Shown here piece by piece: positions 1 to 8,913 of a DNA stretch of 13,041 nt. Numbering within the stretch: position 1 is the stretch's first letter; every line of letters starts with the position of its first letter. This stretch comes from an uncultured bacterium (GTDB taxonomy: Bacteria; Bacillota; Clostridia; Oscillospirales; Oscillospiraceae): contig CASECK010000046.1 of the NCBI GenBank assembly GCA_949286295.1, forward strand, positions 1 to 13,041, given 5' to 3'. The translations under genes and the position numbers were made by a program. The notes under the pieces are model-generated. The model was not told the DNA's origin, made no database searches, and saw only the letters and a list, made by a program, of their open reading frames with translations.

Positions 1-93
1 GGCCAGGGCCTGGGGCAGGGAGCCGGCCACGTCGGCCAGACCGCCGGTCTTGATGAAGGGGGCCACCTCAGAGGAGGCAAACAAAATTTTCAT
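1..93 (-). CDS. glgA: Glycogen synthase (ADP-glucose type), N-terminal 31 codons only
   Basis: GlgA transfers glucose from ADP-glucose to the non-reducing end of a growing alpha-1,4-glucan in the cytoplasm. Only the first 31 codons are in the window; the gene runs off the left edge. The visible start, MKILFASSEVAPFIKTGGLA, is the family's hallmark N-terminus: a beta strand, then the K-T-G-G-L ADP-glucose-binding loop, then DVAGSLPQAL. The start codon is the ATG read from 93, preceded by a GAGGT Shine-Dalgarno about 8 nt upstream. The gene begins 50 bp after glgD ends and is clearly the fourth gene of the same operon, receiving ADP-glucose from the GlgC/GlgD pair. The assignment is very secure despite the truncation, because this N-terminal signature is specific to GT5 starch/glycogen synthases. 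Confidence 0.93.
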   Translation of the reverse strand, partial: MKILFASSEVAPFIKTGGLADVAGSLPQALA

Positions 94-143
94 GGTCGAT
101 ACCTCGTTTCAAATCAGCATAAGAGCGGGCGGGGGAGGGCAGG

Positions 144-1252
144 TCAGACGATGGAGTCCTTGGCGATGGCCAGAGGATAGGTGCTGTGCCCCATGAGGGT
201 GCGCCCCTCGTTGACCTTGACGTTCTTGTCGGTGATGACATAGGACAAGCTGGCCCCGGCCTTGACCACCGTGCCCTGCATGAGCACGCTGTGGGACACC
301 TTGGCCCCCTTCTCCACAATGACGCCGCGGAAGAGGATGGAGTTGTCCACCTCGCCCTCGATGTAGCAGCCGTCGGCCACCAGGCAGTTGCCGGCCACCG
401 CGTTGGGGCCGTAGTAAGTGGAGGGGTTGGACTGGTCCTTGGTGCGGATGGGCCGGTCGGGGTTAAACAGGTCGTCCCGGACGCGCTTGTCCAGCAGGTC
501 CATGGAGTCGCTGAAATAGCTGCTGACCGAGGGGAAGCGGGCCACATAGCCCCGGTGGACGTAGGGGATGATTTTCAGCTCGTGGAGGTTGGGCTGGAGC
601 ACGCCGCGGCTGAAGCTGTATATGTTGTGGGCCGAGCAGTGCTCCACAATGTCCAGCAGCAGCTTTTTGGACATGATGTACGCCTCCAGGGACTCCAGGC
701 CCACGCCGGCGGCGGGATGGATGGCCAAGTCGTTGACCCGGCCGTCCTGGCTGAGGGTGACATACTCGCAGTTGCCGGGGGCGGAGCAGTACTGGGTGGC
801 GCACACCACGGTGATGTCCGCGCCGGTGTCCAGGTGCTGCTGGAAGATGTGGGAGACGGGCAGGTTTACCGCCATATCGCCCCAGCCTAAAATCACATAG
901 TCCTGGCGGATGTTCTGAAGGTAGGAGTACACGCCGCTCAGGGCCTCCATGCTGCCCCGGTACTCGCTGCCGCCCTTTCCCTCGTAGCCGAAGGGGGGCA
1001 GGATGCGCAGCCCGCCGTGCTTCCGGGACAGCTCCCAGGCTTTACCGGAGCCGATGTGGTCCAGAAGGGACTGGTAGCTCTCGTGGACGATGAGGCCCAC
1101 GTCGTAAATGCCGGCGTTGACATAGTTGGACAGCATGAAGTCCACCAGGCGGTAGCGCCCGCCAAAGGGCAGGGAGCAGGTGTTCCGGGGGCGGGTCAGC
1201 TCGCCCAGATTGGCGTTGGAGTGGTAAGCGAACAGGATGCCGTGCAGGTCGT

Positions 1253-1256
<4 letters not shown>
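144..1256 (-). CDS. glgD: GlgD, non-catalytic-type subunit of glucose-1-phosphate adenylyltransferase
   Basis: GlgD is the GlgC paralogue that in Firmicutes forms a hetero-oligomer with GlgC and raises ADP-glucose synthesis. The 370-aa protein has a nucleotidyltransferase fold (about 1-240) and a left-handed beta-helix of hexapeptide-like repeats (about 283-345). The fold signature PFGGRYRLVDFMLSNYVNAG (30-49) is kept. The nucleotide-binding loop is lost: where GlgC has AGGQGSRL, this protein has YHSNANLGEL (11-20). The lysine of GlgC's AKPAVPFGG is replaced in NTCSLPFGG (25-33), and the SGDHIYK motif has become GWGDMAV (124-130). These are the expected losses of a GlgD, so I infer little or no activity alone. 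The start overlaps the glgC stop by 4 nt (ATGA), indicating translational coupling and probable 1:1 synthesis. The length is slightly above the usual 340-370 aa. Confidence 0.94.
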
Positions 1257-2461
<1,205 letters not shown>

Positions 2462-2535
2462 GTTCCTTCACCTCTTGTCTGTTTGAGCGGGGACGGTGTC
2501 TGCGCGCAGCCGGGGTCCTCCCCCGGGGAGTTTAC

Positions 2536-4566
2536 TCAGGCTTTGGGGCCTTTTTGCGAGCGGGAGGCCGGCTTTTTCGAGGGGGCCTTGGCCGGCTTTT
2601 TCGCGCTGGCCCCGGCCCGCCCGGTCCCGCTGCTCCCGGCCCGGCGCACGGGGTTTTTCCGCACACAGCGGAAGATGACGGCGGACATGGGGGGCAAATC
2701 CACCGGGAAAGACTGCTGCTGGCCGTGGCAGGGGATTTTCTCGGTTTTGACGGGGGCCTTGTCCCCCCGGCCCTCGCCGCCGAAGGCGGCGTCGTCGGTG
2801 TTGAAGACCGCCGCCCAGGTCCCGCCGAAGGGGGCGCCCACCCGGTAGCCCTTCCGGTGCTCCGGGGAGAAGTTGCACAGCACAATCAGCGGCGTGCCGG
2901 ACCGGTCCCAGCGCAGGAAAGCCACGGTGTTGGCCTGGTTGTCGTCGGCGCACAGCCACTGGAAGCCCTGCCAGGAGTCGTCCTGTTCCCACAGGGGGGG
3001 CTGCTCCAGGTAGAAGCCGTTCATGGCCTTGAAGAACTCCTGGGTCTGGCGGTGGGGGGCGTACTGGAGCAGGTGCCAGTCCAGGGAGTACTCATAGTGC
3101 CATTCGTTCCACTGCCCCAGCTCGGCCCCCATGAAGGTGAGCTTTTTGCCCGGGTGGGTCATCATGTAGGCGTAAAAAACCCGCACGCCGGCAAACTTCA
3201 TGGGGTTGTCCCCGGGCATCTTGCCGAAGAAGGAGCCCTTCATGTGGACCACCTCGTCATGGGACAGGGGCAGAATATAGTTTTCGGAAAAGGCGTACAT
3301 CAGAGAGAAGGTGATGTCCCGGTGGTTGAACTGGCGGAAGTAGGGGTCCAGCTTGATGTAGTGGCAGATGTCGTTCATCCAGCCCATGTTCCACTTGAAG
3401 TTGAAGCCCAGCCCCCCGTCGTCCACGGGCTTGGTCACCTTGGGCCAGGCGGTGGACTCCTCGGCGATCATCAGGATGTCCGGATGGGCGGCGAACAGGG
3501 CGGTATTGAGCTTTTGGAAGAACTCGATGGCCTCTAAGTTCTCGTTGCCGCCGTTGATGTTGGGCATCCACTCCCCGCCCCGGCGGCCGTAGTCCAGGTA
3601 GAGCATGGAGGACACCGCGTCCACCCGCAGCCCGTCCATGTGGTACTCCTCCAGCCAGAACATGGCCGAGGAGAACAGGAAAGAGCGCACCTCGCTGCGG
3701 CCAAAGTCAAAGACCTGGGTGCCCCAGTCGGGGTGCTCCCCCTTGCGGGGGTCGGCGTACTCGTAGGTGGGGCCGCCGTCGAAGTGATACAGGCCGAACG
3801 CGTCCCGGGGGAAGTGGGCGGGGACCCAGTCCATGATGACCCCGATGCCCGCCTGGTGGAGCTGGTCGATGAGATACTTCAGGTCATCGGGGACGCCGAA
3901 GCGGCTGGTGGCGGCGAAATAGCCGGTGCACTGGTAGCCCCAGGAGGCGTCCAGAGGGTGTTCGGTGACGGGGAGCAGCTCCACATGGGTGAACCCCATC
4001 TGCTTCACATAGGGCACCAGGTAGGAGGCGATGTCCCGGTAGGAGAGAAACTCCCCCTCGCCGGTGCGCCGCCAGGAGCCCAGGTGGCACTCGTAGATGT
4101 TCATGGGCCGGCGGTATGGGGGGTTGTGCAGGCGGTACTCCAGCCAGTCCCCGTCCCCCCACTGGTAGCCGGTGTCCAGGTCATACAGCTTGGAGGAGAC
4201 GTTGGGCCGGGTGTCGGCGTGGAAGGCGAAGGGGTCGGCTTTTCCCACAAAGGAGCCGTCGGCCCTATGTATGGCGTACTGGTAGCAGTCGTAGCGATGG
4301 AGGCCGGGGACAAAGACCTCCCAGATGCCGCCCTCCAGCTTTTCCATGGGGGTGGCCTCTAAATTCCAGCCGTTGATATCGCCGATAAGCGTGACCCGGG
4401 GGGCGTTGGGCGCCCAGACCCGGAAGAGGTAGCCCTCGGTCCCGTCCTCCTGTTTGGCCGGGTGAGAGCCGAAGCATTTCCAGGCGTGGGTGGAGCGCCC
4501 CTCGGAGAAGGCCTCAAGTTCCAGAAAAAGGTCGGAGGGGGAGAGCTTTTCTTGGTATTTGGACAT
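2536..4566 (-). CDS. glgB: 1,4-alpha-glucan branching enzyme with a basic low-complexity C-terminal tail
   Basis: GlgB cleaves an alpha-1,4 chain and re-attaches it in alpha-1,6 linkage, making the branch points of glycogen. The 676-aa protein has an N-terminal CBM48-like domain (about 42-125: FRVWAPNAPRVTLIGDINGW). A GH13 barrel follows, with all four conserved regions: DWVPAHF (246-252), GLRVDA with nucleophile Asp316, IAEES with acid/base Glu369, and LSHDE with Asp437. A C-terminal beta-domain ends near 636 (MSAVIFRCVRKNP). Beyond it lies a tail of about 40 residues rich in Lys, Ala, Pro, Ser and Gly (640-676, with KKPAKAPSKKPA), which ordinary branching enzymes of about 630-640 aa lack. 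The ATG at 4566 follows a GAGGTGAT ribosome site. This is the first gene of the glg operon, about 80 nt downstream of the predicted transcription start. Confidence 0.96.
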   Translation of the reverse strand: MSKYQEKLSPSDLFLELEAFSEGRSTHAWKCFGSHPAKQEDGTEGYLFRVWAPNAPRVTLIGDINGWNLEATPMEKLEGGIWEVFVPGLHRYDCYQYAIHRADGSFVGKADPFAFHADTRPNVSSKLYDLDTGYQWGDGDWLEYRLHNPPYRRPMNIYECHLGSWRRTGEGEFLSYRDIASYLVPYVKQMGFTHVELLPVTEHPLDASWGYQCTGYFAATSRFGVPDDLKYLIDQLHQAGIGVIMDWVPAHFPRDAFGLYHFDGGPTYEYADPRKGEHPDWGTQVFDFGRSEVRSFLFSSAMFWLEEYHMDGLRVDAVSSMLYLDYGRRGGEWMPNINGGNENLEAIEFFQKLNTALFAAHPDILMIAEESTAWPKVTKPVDDGGLGFNFKWNMGWMNDICHYIKLDPYFRQFNHRDITFSLMYAFSENYILPLSHDEVVHMKGSFFGKMPGDNPMKFAGVRVFYAYMMTHPGKKLTFMGAELGQWNEWHYEYSLDWHLLQYAPHRQTQEFFKAMNGFYLEQPPLWEQDDSWQGFQWLCADDNQANTVAFLRWDRSGTPLIVLCNFSPEHRKGYRVGAPFGGTWAAVFNTDDAAFGGEGRGDKAPVKTEKIPCHGQQQSFPVDLPPMSAVIFRCVRKNPVRRAGSSGTGRAGASAKKPAKAPSKKPASRSQKGPKA

Positions 4567-4627
4567 AATCGATCACCTCGGGAGGTTGATTTGGGGCGGA
4601 GTCGGCCAAAACCAACAAGGCGTGGCC

Positions 4628-4639
4628 GAAAATATTTTC
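4628..4639 (-). promoter_or_regulatory. Perfect 12-bp palindrome in the glg leader, candidate operator
   Basis: GAAAATATTTTC is a perfect palindrome lying about 8-19 nt downstream of the transcription start predicted for the glgB promoter. It sits in a conspicuously AT-rich island (about 4628-4660) within a very GC-rich window. A repressor bound here would block the promoter. This is inference: the sequence shows only the symmetry and the position, and AT-rich DNA makes short palindromes by chance. Confidence 0.3.
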
Positions 4640-4653
4640 ATATATTTATATAA

Positions 4654-4682
4654 ATTATACAACGACTGGGGGAATCCGTCAA
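4654..4682 (-). promoter_or_regulatory. Sigma-A (housekeeping) promoter of the glgBCDA operon
   Basis: Read on the minus strand there is a -35 box TTGACG (4682-4677) and a perfect -10 box TATAAT (4659-4654), separated by exactly 17 bp. That is one mismatch from the sigma-A consensus with ideal spacing. The predicted start is near 4647, giving a leader of about 80 nt before the glgB ATG at 4566. It lies between the dacF terminator and glgB and points at glgB, so the context agrees. Confidence 0.88.
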
Positions 4683-4727
4683 GTAAAATGCGGGAAAAGC
4701 CGGGAGCGGGAGGAGAAAGATTTTGGG

Positions 4728-4766
4728 AAAAAGGCGGTGGCCGCCGGCCCGGAAGGGGCCGGCGGC
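4728..4766 (-). terminator. Intrinsic terminator downstream of the carboxypeptidase gene
   Basis: On the minus strand, 7 nt after the dacF stop, an 11-bp perfect GC stem (GCCGCCGGCCC/GGGCCGGCGGC, 4766-4756 with 4750-4740, 5-nt loop) is followed 7-8 nt later by TTTTT (4732-4728). The gap between stem and T-run makes it imperfect. The strong stem and its position between dacF and the glg promoter support termination, separating the two units. Confidence 0.65.
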
Positions 4767-4773
4767 GGGGCCT

Positions 4774-5919
4774 TCAGCGGCCCATGAGCAGGCTGCTGAG
4801 CATCCGGGAGAAGATGCCGGGCACGGACAGCCGCTGCACCGCCTGAGAGGCCTGGATGGGGATGGAGTCCCGCAGCTGGCTGCCCACGTAGACGTCCAGC
4901 TGGCCCAGGGTCTGGCCGGGGTCCACCGGGGCCTCCACGTTTTCCGCCAGGGTGAGGCGGGTGGAGATTTGACTCTCCTCCCCCCGGCGGATGAGCAGGC
5001 GGCACTCCCGCTGAAGCTGAGGCTGGACCTGAGCCTGGACGCCCAGCAGCACCTCCACCGGGGCCAGAGGGGCCTCCGGGTAGACGGGAGCGAGGGCGTA
5101 GTTGGCAAAGCCGTAGTCCAGCAGGGCCTTGGCGTCCTCGAAGCGCTGGTTGGTGGTGGGGGCCTTCATCACCACGGCGATGAGCTCCATGCCGTCCCGC
5201 TGGGCGGTGGCCGACATACAGTAGAGGGCCGCGTCGGTGGAGCCGGTCTTCAGGCCGGTGGCGCCGGGGTAAAAGCGGATGAGCCGGTTGGTGTTGGTCA
5301 GGCCGAACTCCCCGCTGCGGATGGAATCCATCCAGATGGTGGCATACTGCTGGATGGCGGGGTGGTTCAAAATCAGCTCCCGGGACATGAGGGCGATGTC
5401 ATAGGCGCTGGTCACATGGCCCTGGGCGGGCAGGCCGGTACAGTTGAGAAAGGTGGTGTCCGCCATGCCAAGCTCCTGGGCGCGCTGGTTCATCCGCTCC
5501 ACAAAGGCGGCCTCGCTGCCCGCCAGGTGCTCGGCCAGAGCCACGGCGCAGTCGTTGCCGGAGACCACGGTGACGCATTTGAGCATCTCGTCCACCGACA
5601 TCTGCTCCCCCTGCTCCAGATAGACCTGGGAGCCGCCCATGCCGGCGGCATTGGCGGAGACGGTGACCATCTCGTCCAGACTCAGGCGGCCGGAGTCCAC
5701 CGCCTCCATCACCAGCAGCAGGGTCATCACCTTGGTGACCGAGGCGGGGGCCAGCTTTTCATGGGGATTTTTTTCATAGAGAATGGTCCCCGTCTCCTTT
5801 TCCATCAGCACGGCGGAGGGGCAGGACAGGTCCAGCGCCTGCTCCCCCGCGGCCCGGGCGGGCGGGACGGCCGCCGCCAGCAGCAGGGCGGGCAGCAGCA
5901 GGGATAAAAGTCGTTTCAT
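4774..5919 (-). CDS. dacF: D-alanyl-D-alanine carboxypeptidase, secreted, DacF/PBP5 type
   Basis: This low-molecular-mass penicillin-binding protein removes the terminal D-Ala from peptidoglycan stem pentapeptides outside the membrane, limiting cross-linking. The 381-aa protein starts with a signal peptide (KR, then a Leu/Ala core, likely cleaved after ARA at residue 23). The serine peptidase S11 domain has the three active-site motifs: SVTK with nucleophile Ser60 and Lys63, SGN (120-122) and KTG (224-226, within GLKTGST). A PBP5 C-terminal domain follows (about 275-360). The end (VPGIFSRMLSSLLMGR, 366-381) looks like the amphipathic membrane-anchoring helix of this family. The ATG at 5919 has an AGGAGG ribosome site about 10 nt upstream. 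It is transcribed as a single gene with its own terminator. Family membership is certain; the dacF symbol rather than another S11 paralogue is by resemblance to clostridial proteins. Confidence 0.92.
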   Translation of the reverse strand: MKRLLSLLLPALLLAAAVPPARAAGEQALDLSCPSAVLMEKETGTILYEKNPHEKLAPASVTKVMTLLLVMEAVDSGRLSLDEMVTVSANAAGMGGSQVYLEQGEQMSVDEMLKCVTVVSGNDCAVALAEHLAGSEAAFVERMNQRAQELGMADTTFLNCTGLPAQGHVTSAYDIALMSRELILNHPAIQQYATIWMDSIRSGEFGLTNTNRLIRFYPGATGLKTGSTDAALYCMSATAQRDGMELIAVVMKAPTTNQRFEDAKALLDYGFANYALAPVYPEAPLAPVEVLLGVQAQVQPQLQRECRLLIRRGEESQISTRLTLAENVEAPVDPGQTLGQLDVYVGSQLRDSIPIQASQAVQRLSVPGIFSRMLSSLLMGR

Positions 5920-6178
5920 AGAAGCGGTTCCTCCTGAAATCCATAGCGTTCCAATGAGTGGATATGCTCATGATGTGGAGGGGCGCGGACTTCTATGCGC
6001 CGGGCGCGGGCGGTATTTTTTTCTGCGTGGACTCTCATAGTGTAATACGGCGGGAGGACGGAAAAAGGCGAACGGAGGCGGAAGGCCTGCGGCTGCGTCG
6101 AAAAAATTTTCGCCGCGAAAGGGGGGACGGGAATATGCAACTTCTGGCGGCCTCTCCCCAAGGGCGAGGAGGGATGGT
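5920..6178. other. Divergent intergenic spacer between dacF and the phage module
   Basis: This 259-bp spacer must hold the 5' signals of dacF (leftward) and probably of the phage genes (rightward). I see the dacF ribosome site (AGGAGG) at its left end and the GAGGAGG ribosome site of the first phage gene at 6166-6172. I see no convincing -35/-10 pair in either direction: possible -10-like TATTAC/TAATAC elements near 6040-6048 have poor -35 partners. A near-palindrome CGAAAAAATTTTCG lies at 6099-6112, flanked by GCGGC/GCCGC. A plus-strand open frame at 5958-6182 (74 codons, GTG start) has no recognisable homology or ribosome site and is probably chance. I see no tRNA end or direct repeat suggesting an attachment site. 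Confidence 0.6.
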
Positions 6179-6478
6179 GTGAGAAAAGGCGGCAGGCTCC
6201 CCGGGCGGGAGCAGATTATCCGGAGGATGTGGCGGCTGGCCAACGCCGGCGCGGGGGACGCAGTACGGCTGGCCTGTTTTCCCCCGGAGGAGTGGGGGGA
6301 GACGGACGGGCTGAATCTGGACGCGCTGACGGAGTTTAAGCGCAGCAGCAGCGGCGTGGTGGAGCTGCGGTTTGTGGACCGGGGCAGGCTGCTGGAGCGG
6401 CTGCTGGACAACGCAGACCACAGCGGGGAGGAGCAGGTGGAGCGCTTCCTGCGGGCTATGGAAGGACAGGGGGAGTAG
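6179..6478 (+). CDS. Short terminase small subunit-like protein
   Basis: The terminase small subunit recognises phage DNA and loads the large subunit for packaging. This 99-aa product abuts the large terminase gene, the usual place for this subunit. Its segment LNLDALTEFKRSSSGVVELR (45-64), continuing into FVDRGRLLERLLD, resembles the C-terminal region of clostridial small terminases, where a short beta hairpin precedes an oligomerisation helix. The normal N-terminal helix-turn-helix is not evident in residues 1-44, and the protein is clearly shorter than the usual 140-180 aa. The start is a GTG at 6179, chosen because GAGGAGG ends 6 nt before it; the ATG at 6174 gives only two codons. The assignment rests mainly on position and this weak resemblance. 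It could instead be an unrelated small phage protein. Confidence 0.6.
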   Translation: MRKGGRLPGREQIIRRMWRLANAGAGDAVRLACFPPEEWGETDGLNLDALTEFKRSSSGVVELRFVDRGRLLERLLDNADHSGEEQVERFLRAMEGQGE

Positions 6479-7741
6479 ATGGAAGGGATGACATTTTCCC
6501 CCAAGCAGCGGCGGGTGCTGACCTGGTGGCGGCCCGGTTCCCCCGACCGGGACTGCCAGGCCATCATCTGCGACGGGGCGGTGCGCAGCGGCAAGACCCT
6601 GTGCACCGGCCTTTCTTTTTTCTGCTGGGCCATGTGCTGCTTTCACCGGCAAAATTTCGCCCTGTGCGGCAGGACCATCCAAAGCGTGCGGCGGAATGTG
6701 CTCTCAGAGCTGGAGCCCCTGCTGGAGGGGATGGGCTTCCGGTGCGTCCGGCAGCTGTCCCGGAATATGATTCAGGTGCGGCTGGGAGGGAGAAAGAACG
6801 ATTTTTACTTATTCGGAGGCAAGGATGAGAGCTCCGCGGCCCTGATTCAGGGGGTCACCCTGGCGGGCGCGCTGCTGGACGAGGCGGCCCTGATGCCCCG
6901 CTCCTTCGTGGAGCAGGCGGCGGCCCGGTGCTCGGTGGAGGGGAGCAGGCTGTGGTTCTCCTGTAATCCGGAGTCGCCGGAGCACTGGTTTTATCAGGAG
7001 TGGATTCAGAAGGCCGGGGAGAAAAATATTCTGCGCCTGCCCTTCACCATGGCGGACAACCCGGGGCTGTCCGCCGGGACGCGGGAGCGGTACGCGGGGA
7101 TGTTCGAGGGGGTGTTTTACCGGCGGTTTGTGCTGGGGGAGTGGGTGGCGGCGGAAGGCCTGGTATATGACTTTTTTGACCGCAGCTATGTGCGCCCCGC
7201 TCCGGAGGGGGAGATGGAGCAGTGGCGCATCTCCTGCGACTACGGCACCGCCAACCCCACCTCCATGGGGCTGTGGGGCAGAAAGGACGGGGTGTGGTAC
7301 CGGGTGGCGGAGTACTATTACGACGCCCGGGCCGCCCGGCGGCAGAAAACCGACGAGGAGTACGCCGACGAGCTGGAGCGGCTGGCCGGGGGACGGAACA
7401 TCCAGGAGGTGGTGGCCGACCCGTCGGCGGCCAGCTTTTGTGAGACCCTGCGCCGGCGCGGCTGGCGGGTGAGAAAGGCGGACAACCGGGTGCTGTCCGG
7501 GATACGCCTCACCGCCCGGCTGCTGAGAAGCGGCAGAATCGTCATATGCGAGGGCTGCGCCAACGCGGTGCGGGAGTTTTCCCTGTACCGCTGGGAGCCG
7601 GACGGCAGGGGCGAGGACAGGGTGTGCAAGCAAAACGACCACGCCATGGACGAGATTCGGTACTTTGCCGCCACAGTGGCGGCGCGGGAGGAGCGCCCGG
7701 GCGGGATATACGCCGGGGTGGTGGAGCGGCGGAGCCGTTGA
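6479..7741 (+). CDS. terL: Phage terminase large subunit (packaging ATPase/nuclease)
   Basis: TerL is the motor that pumps DNA into the prohead through the portal and cuts the concatemer. The 420-aa protein has a complete ATPase domain: Walker A GAVRSGKT (33-40), Walker B ALLDE (131-135) and the coupling-type motif SCN (161-163). The RNase H-like nuclease domain has its acidic residues in place: Asp254 in CDYGTANP, Asp314 in VVADPSA and Asp391 in HAMDEIRY. Nothing essential is missing, so it should be functional. The ATG at 6479 immediately follows the stop of the small gene; an in-frame ATG at 6488 is possible but would leave almost no spacing to a ribosome site. The portal gene follows after 35 bp, as expected for a portal-docking motor. 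Confidence 0.96.
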   Translation: MEGMTFSPKQRRVLTWWRPGSPDRDCQAIICDGAVRSGKTLCTGLSFFCWAMCCFHRQNFALCGRTIQSVRRNVLSELEPLLEGMGFRCVRQLSRNMIQVRLGGRKNDFYLFGGKDESSAALIQGVTLAGALLDEAALMPRSFVEQAAARCSVEGSRLWFSCNPESPEHWFYQEWIQKAGEKNILRLPFTMADNPGLSAGTRERYAGMFEGVFYRRFVLGEWVAAEGLVYDFFDRSYVRPAPEGEMEQWRISCDYGTANPTSMGLWGRKDGVWYRVAEYYYDARAARRQKTDEEYADELERLAGGRNIQEVVADPSAASFCETLRRRGWRVRKADNRVLSGIRLTARLLRSGRIVICEGCANAVREFSLYRWEPDGRGEDRVCKQNDHAMDEIRYFAATVAAREERPGGIYAGVVERRSR

Positions 7742-7776
7742 GGCGGCCGCGCGGAAAGGACGGGAGGAGAGACGAG

Positions 7777-8913
7777 ATGAAGTGGTGGAGGCCAAACCGC
7801 CGGGAGCCCCCCGCCCCGGCGGTCCAGGTGCGGCGGGGGGAGGGGCATCCCTTTGGGGCGCTGGAGCGGTATGTGCCCCTTCAAAGCGGAGAGATGGCCC
7901 TGTACCGGGCCATCCGGGAGGCCGTGCCCATTGTGGACGCCGCCATCTGGAAGCTGATTAGGCTGTGCGGCGGCCTGACGGTGCGCTGTACGGACCAGGC
8001 GGCCCAGCGGGGGCTGGAGGAATTTTTCCGGACGGTGGACACGGGCTGGGGACAGCGGGGGGTGCAGGCCTTTTTGGACCGCTATCTGGATGATATGTTC
8101 ACCTGCGGCCGCGCCCTGGGGGAGATTGTGCTGGACGGCCAGGGGCGTGACATCGCCGCCCTGCTGTGCGCCGACCCGGAGCAGGTCCAGGTGCGGCTGG
8201 GAGACAGTCCGCTGGAGTTTCGCCTGTGCCGGGCGGGCGCGGGACAAGAGGAGCTGCCCTATCAGCAGCTGCTGCTGTTCACCCCCTTCCAGCCCACGGG
8301 GGACAACCCCTGCGGGGTGTCCTTGCTGCGCTCCATGCCGTTTCTGGCCGGTATCCTGCTGAAAATTTACCAGGCCACCGGGCAGAACTGGGAGCGGGCG
8401 GGCAATCTTCGGTTCGCCGTCGTCTGCCGGCCGGGGCCGGGGGAGGAGGCCTACGCCCAGGAGCGCTGCCAGATGCTGGCCGGGGAGTGGTCGGCCGCCA
8501 TGGAGGCGGGACGGTCGGGCAGCGTGCGGGACTTTGTGGCTGTGGGCGATGTGGATATCAAAGTCATCGGGGCGGACAGCCCGGTGTTGGACAGCCAGGT
8601 GCCCGTGCGGCAGATTTTGGAGCAGCTGGTGGCCAGGACGGGCATCCCGCCTTTTATGCTGGGGCTGTCCTGGTCCACCACCGAGCGGATGAGCGCCCAG
8701 CAGGCGGACATCCTCACCAGCGAGATTACCGCCATCCGCCGCAGCGTGGAGCCGGTGCTGTACCGGACGGCGGAGCTGTGGCTGCGGCTGCACGGCTATG
8801 GGGGCCGGGTGGAACTGTGCTGGGAGGACATCGACCTGCAGGACCAGGTGGAGCAGGCCCGGGCCGCGCTCTACTTGGCGCAGGCGGAGACATGGAAGGA
8901 GAGACAAGCGTGA
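7777..8913 (+). CDS. Phage portal protein
   Basis: The portal is a dodecameric ring at one capsid vertex. It is the channel for DNA entry and exit and the docking site for the terminase and head-tail connector. The 378-aa product sits between TerL and the prohead protease, its canonical place. Recognisable portal-like parts are DNPCGVSLLRSMPFLAGILL (176-195), a long helix after it, and RTGIPPFMLGLSWSTTERMS (287-306) followed by helices to the end. This resembles portal proteins in clostridial prophages. The ATG at 7777 was chosen because GGAGGAG lies 7-9 nt upstream and the N-terminus (MKWWRPNRRE) looks natural; the open frame extends further left only as overlap with terL. The length is shorter than many portals (400-500 aa) but within range. 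The stop overlaps the next start by 4 nt. Confidence 0.87.
   Translation: MKWWRPNRREPPAPAVQVRRGEGHPFGALERYVPLQSGEMALYRAIREAVPIVDAAIWKLIRLCGGLTVRCTDQAAQRGLEEFFRTVDTGWGQRGVQAFLDRYLDDMFTCGRALGEIVLDGQGRDIAALLCADPEQVQVRLGDSPLEFRLCRAGAGQEELPYQQLLLFTPFQPTGDNPCGVSLLRSMPFLAGILLKIYQATGQNWERAGNLRFAVVCRPGPGEEAYAQERCQMLAGEWSAAMEAGRSGSVRDFVAVGDVDIKVIGADSPVLDSQVPVRQILEQLVARTGIPPFMLGLSWSTTERMSAQQADILTSEITAIRRSVEPVLYRTAELWLRLHGYGGRVELCWEDIDLQDQVEQARAALYLAQAETWKERQA

Noticed and set aside
4723..5907. Plus-strand open frame of 394 codons opposite dacF
   Set aside because: It is a mirror frame of a gene with a signal peptide and all three S11 active-site motifs, and its translation is low-complexity Gly/His/Val.
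6099..6112. CGAAAAAATTTTCG as a transcription terminator
   Set aside because: The loop would be only 2 nt and the arm is A/T pairs. It lies in a divergent promoter region where neither neighbour ends.
5958..6182. Possible small gene before the terminase small subunit (74 codons, GTG start)
   Set aside because: It has no ribosome site or recognisable similarity, and its composition is not protein-like. It does not resemble a missing terminase N-terminal domain.
7318..8907. Minus-strand open frame of 529 codons opposite the large terminase and portal genes
   Set aside because: It is antisense to two certain phage genes, and its Pro/Arg/Leu/His-rich translation is typical of a shadow frame.
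8166..8909. Long N-terminal extension of the protease reading frame into the portal gene
   Set aside because: The extension translates to Gly/Ala/Arg-rich sequence inside the portal gene. The GTG at 8910 has a ribosome site and a natural 4-nt overlap.
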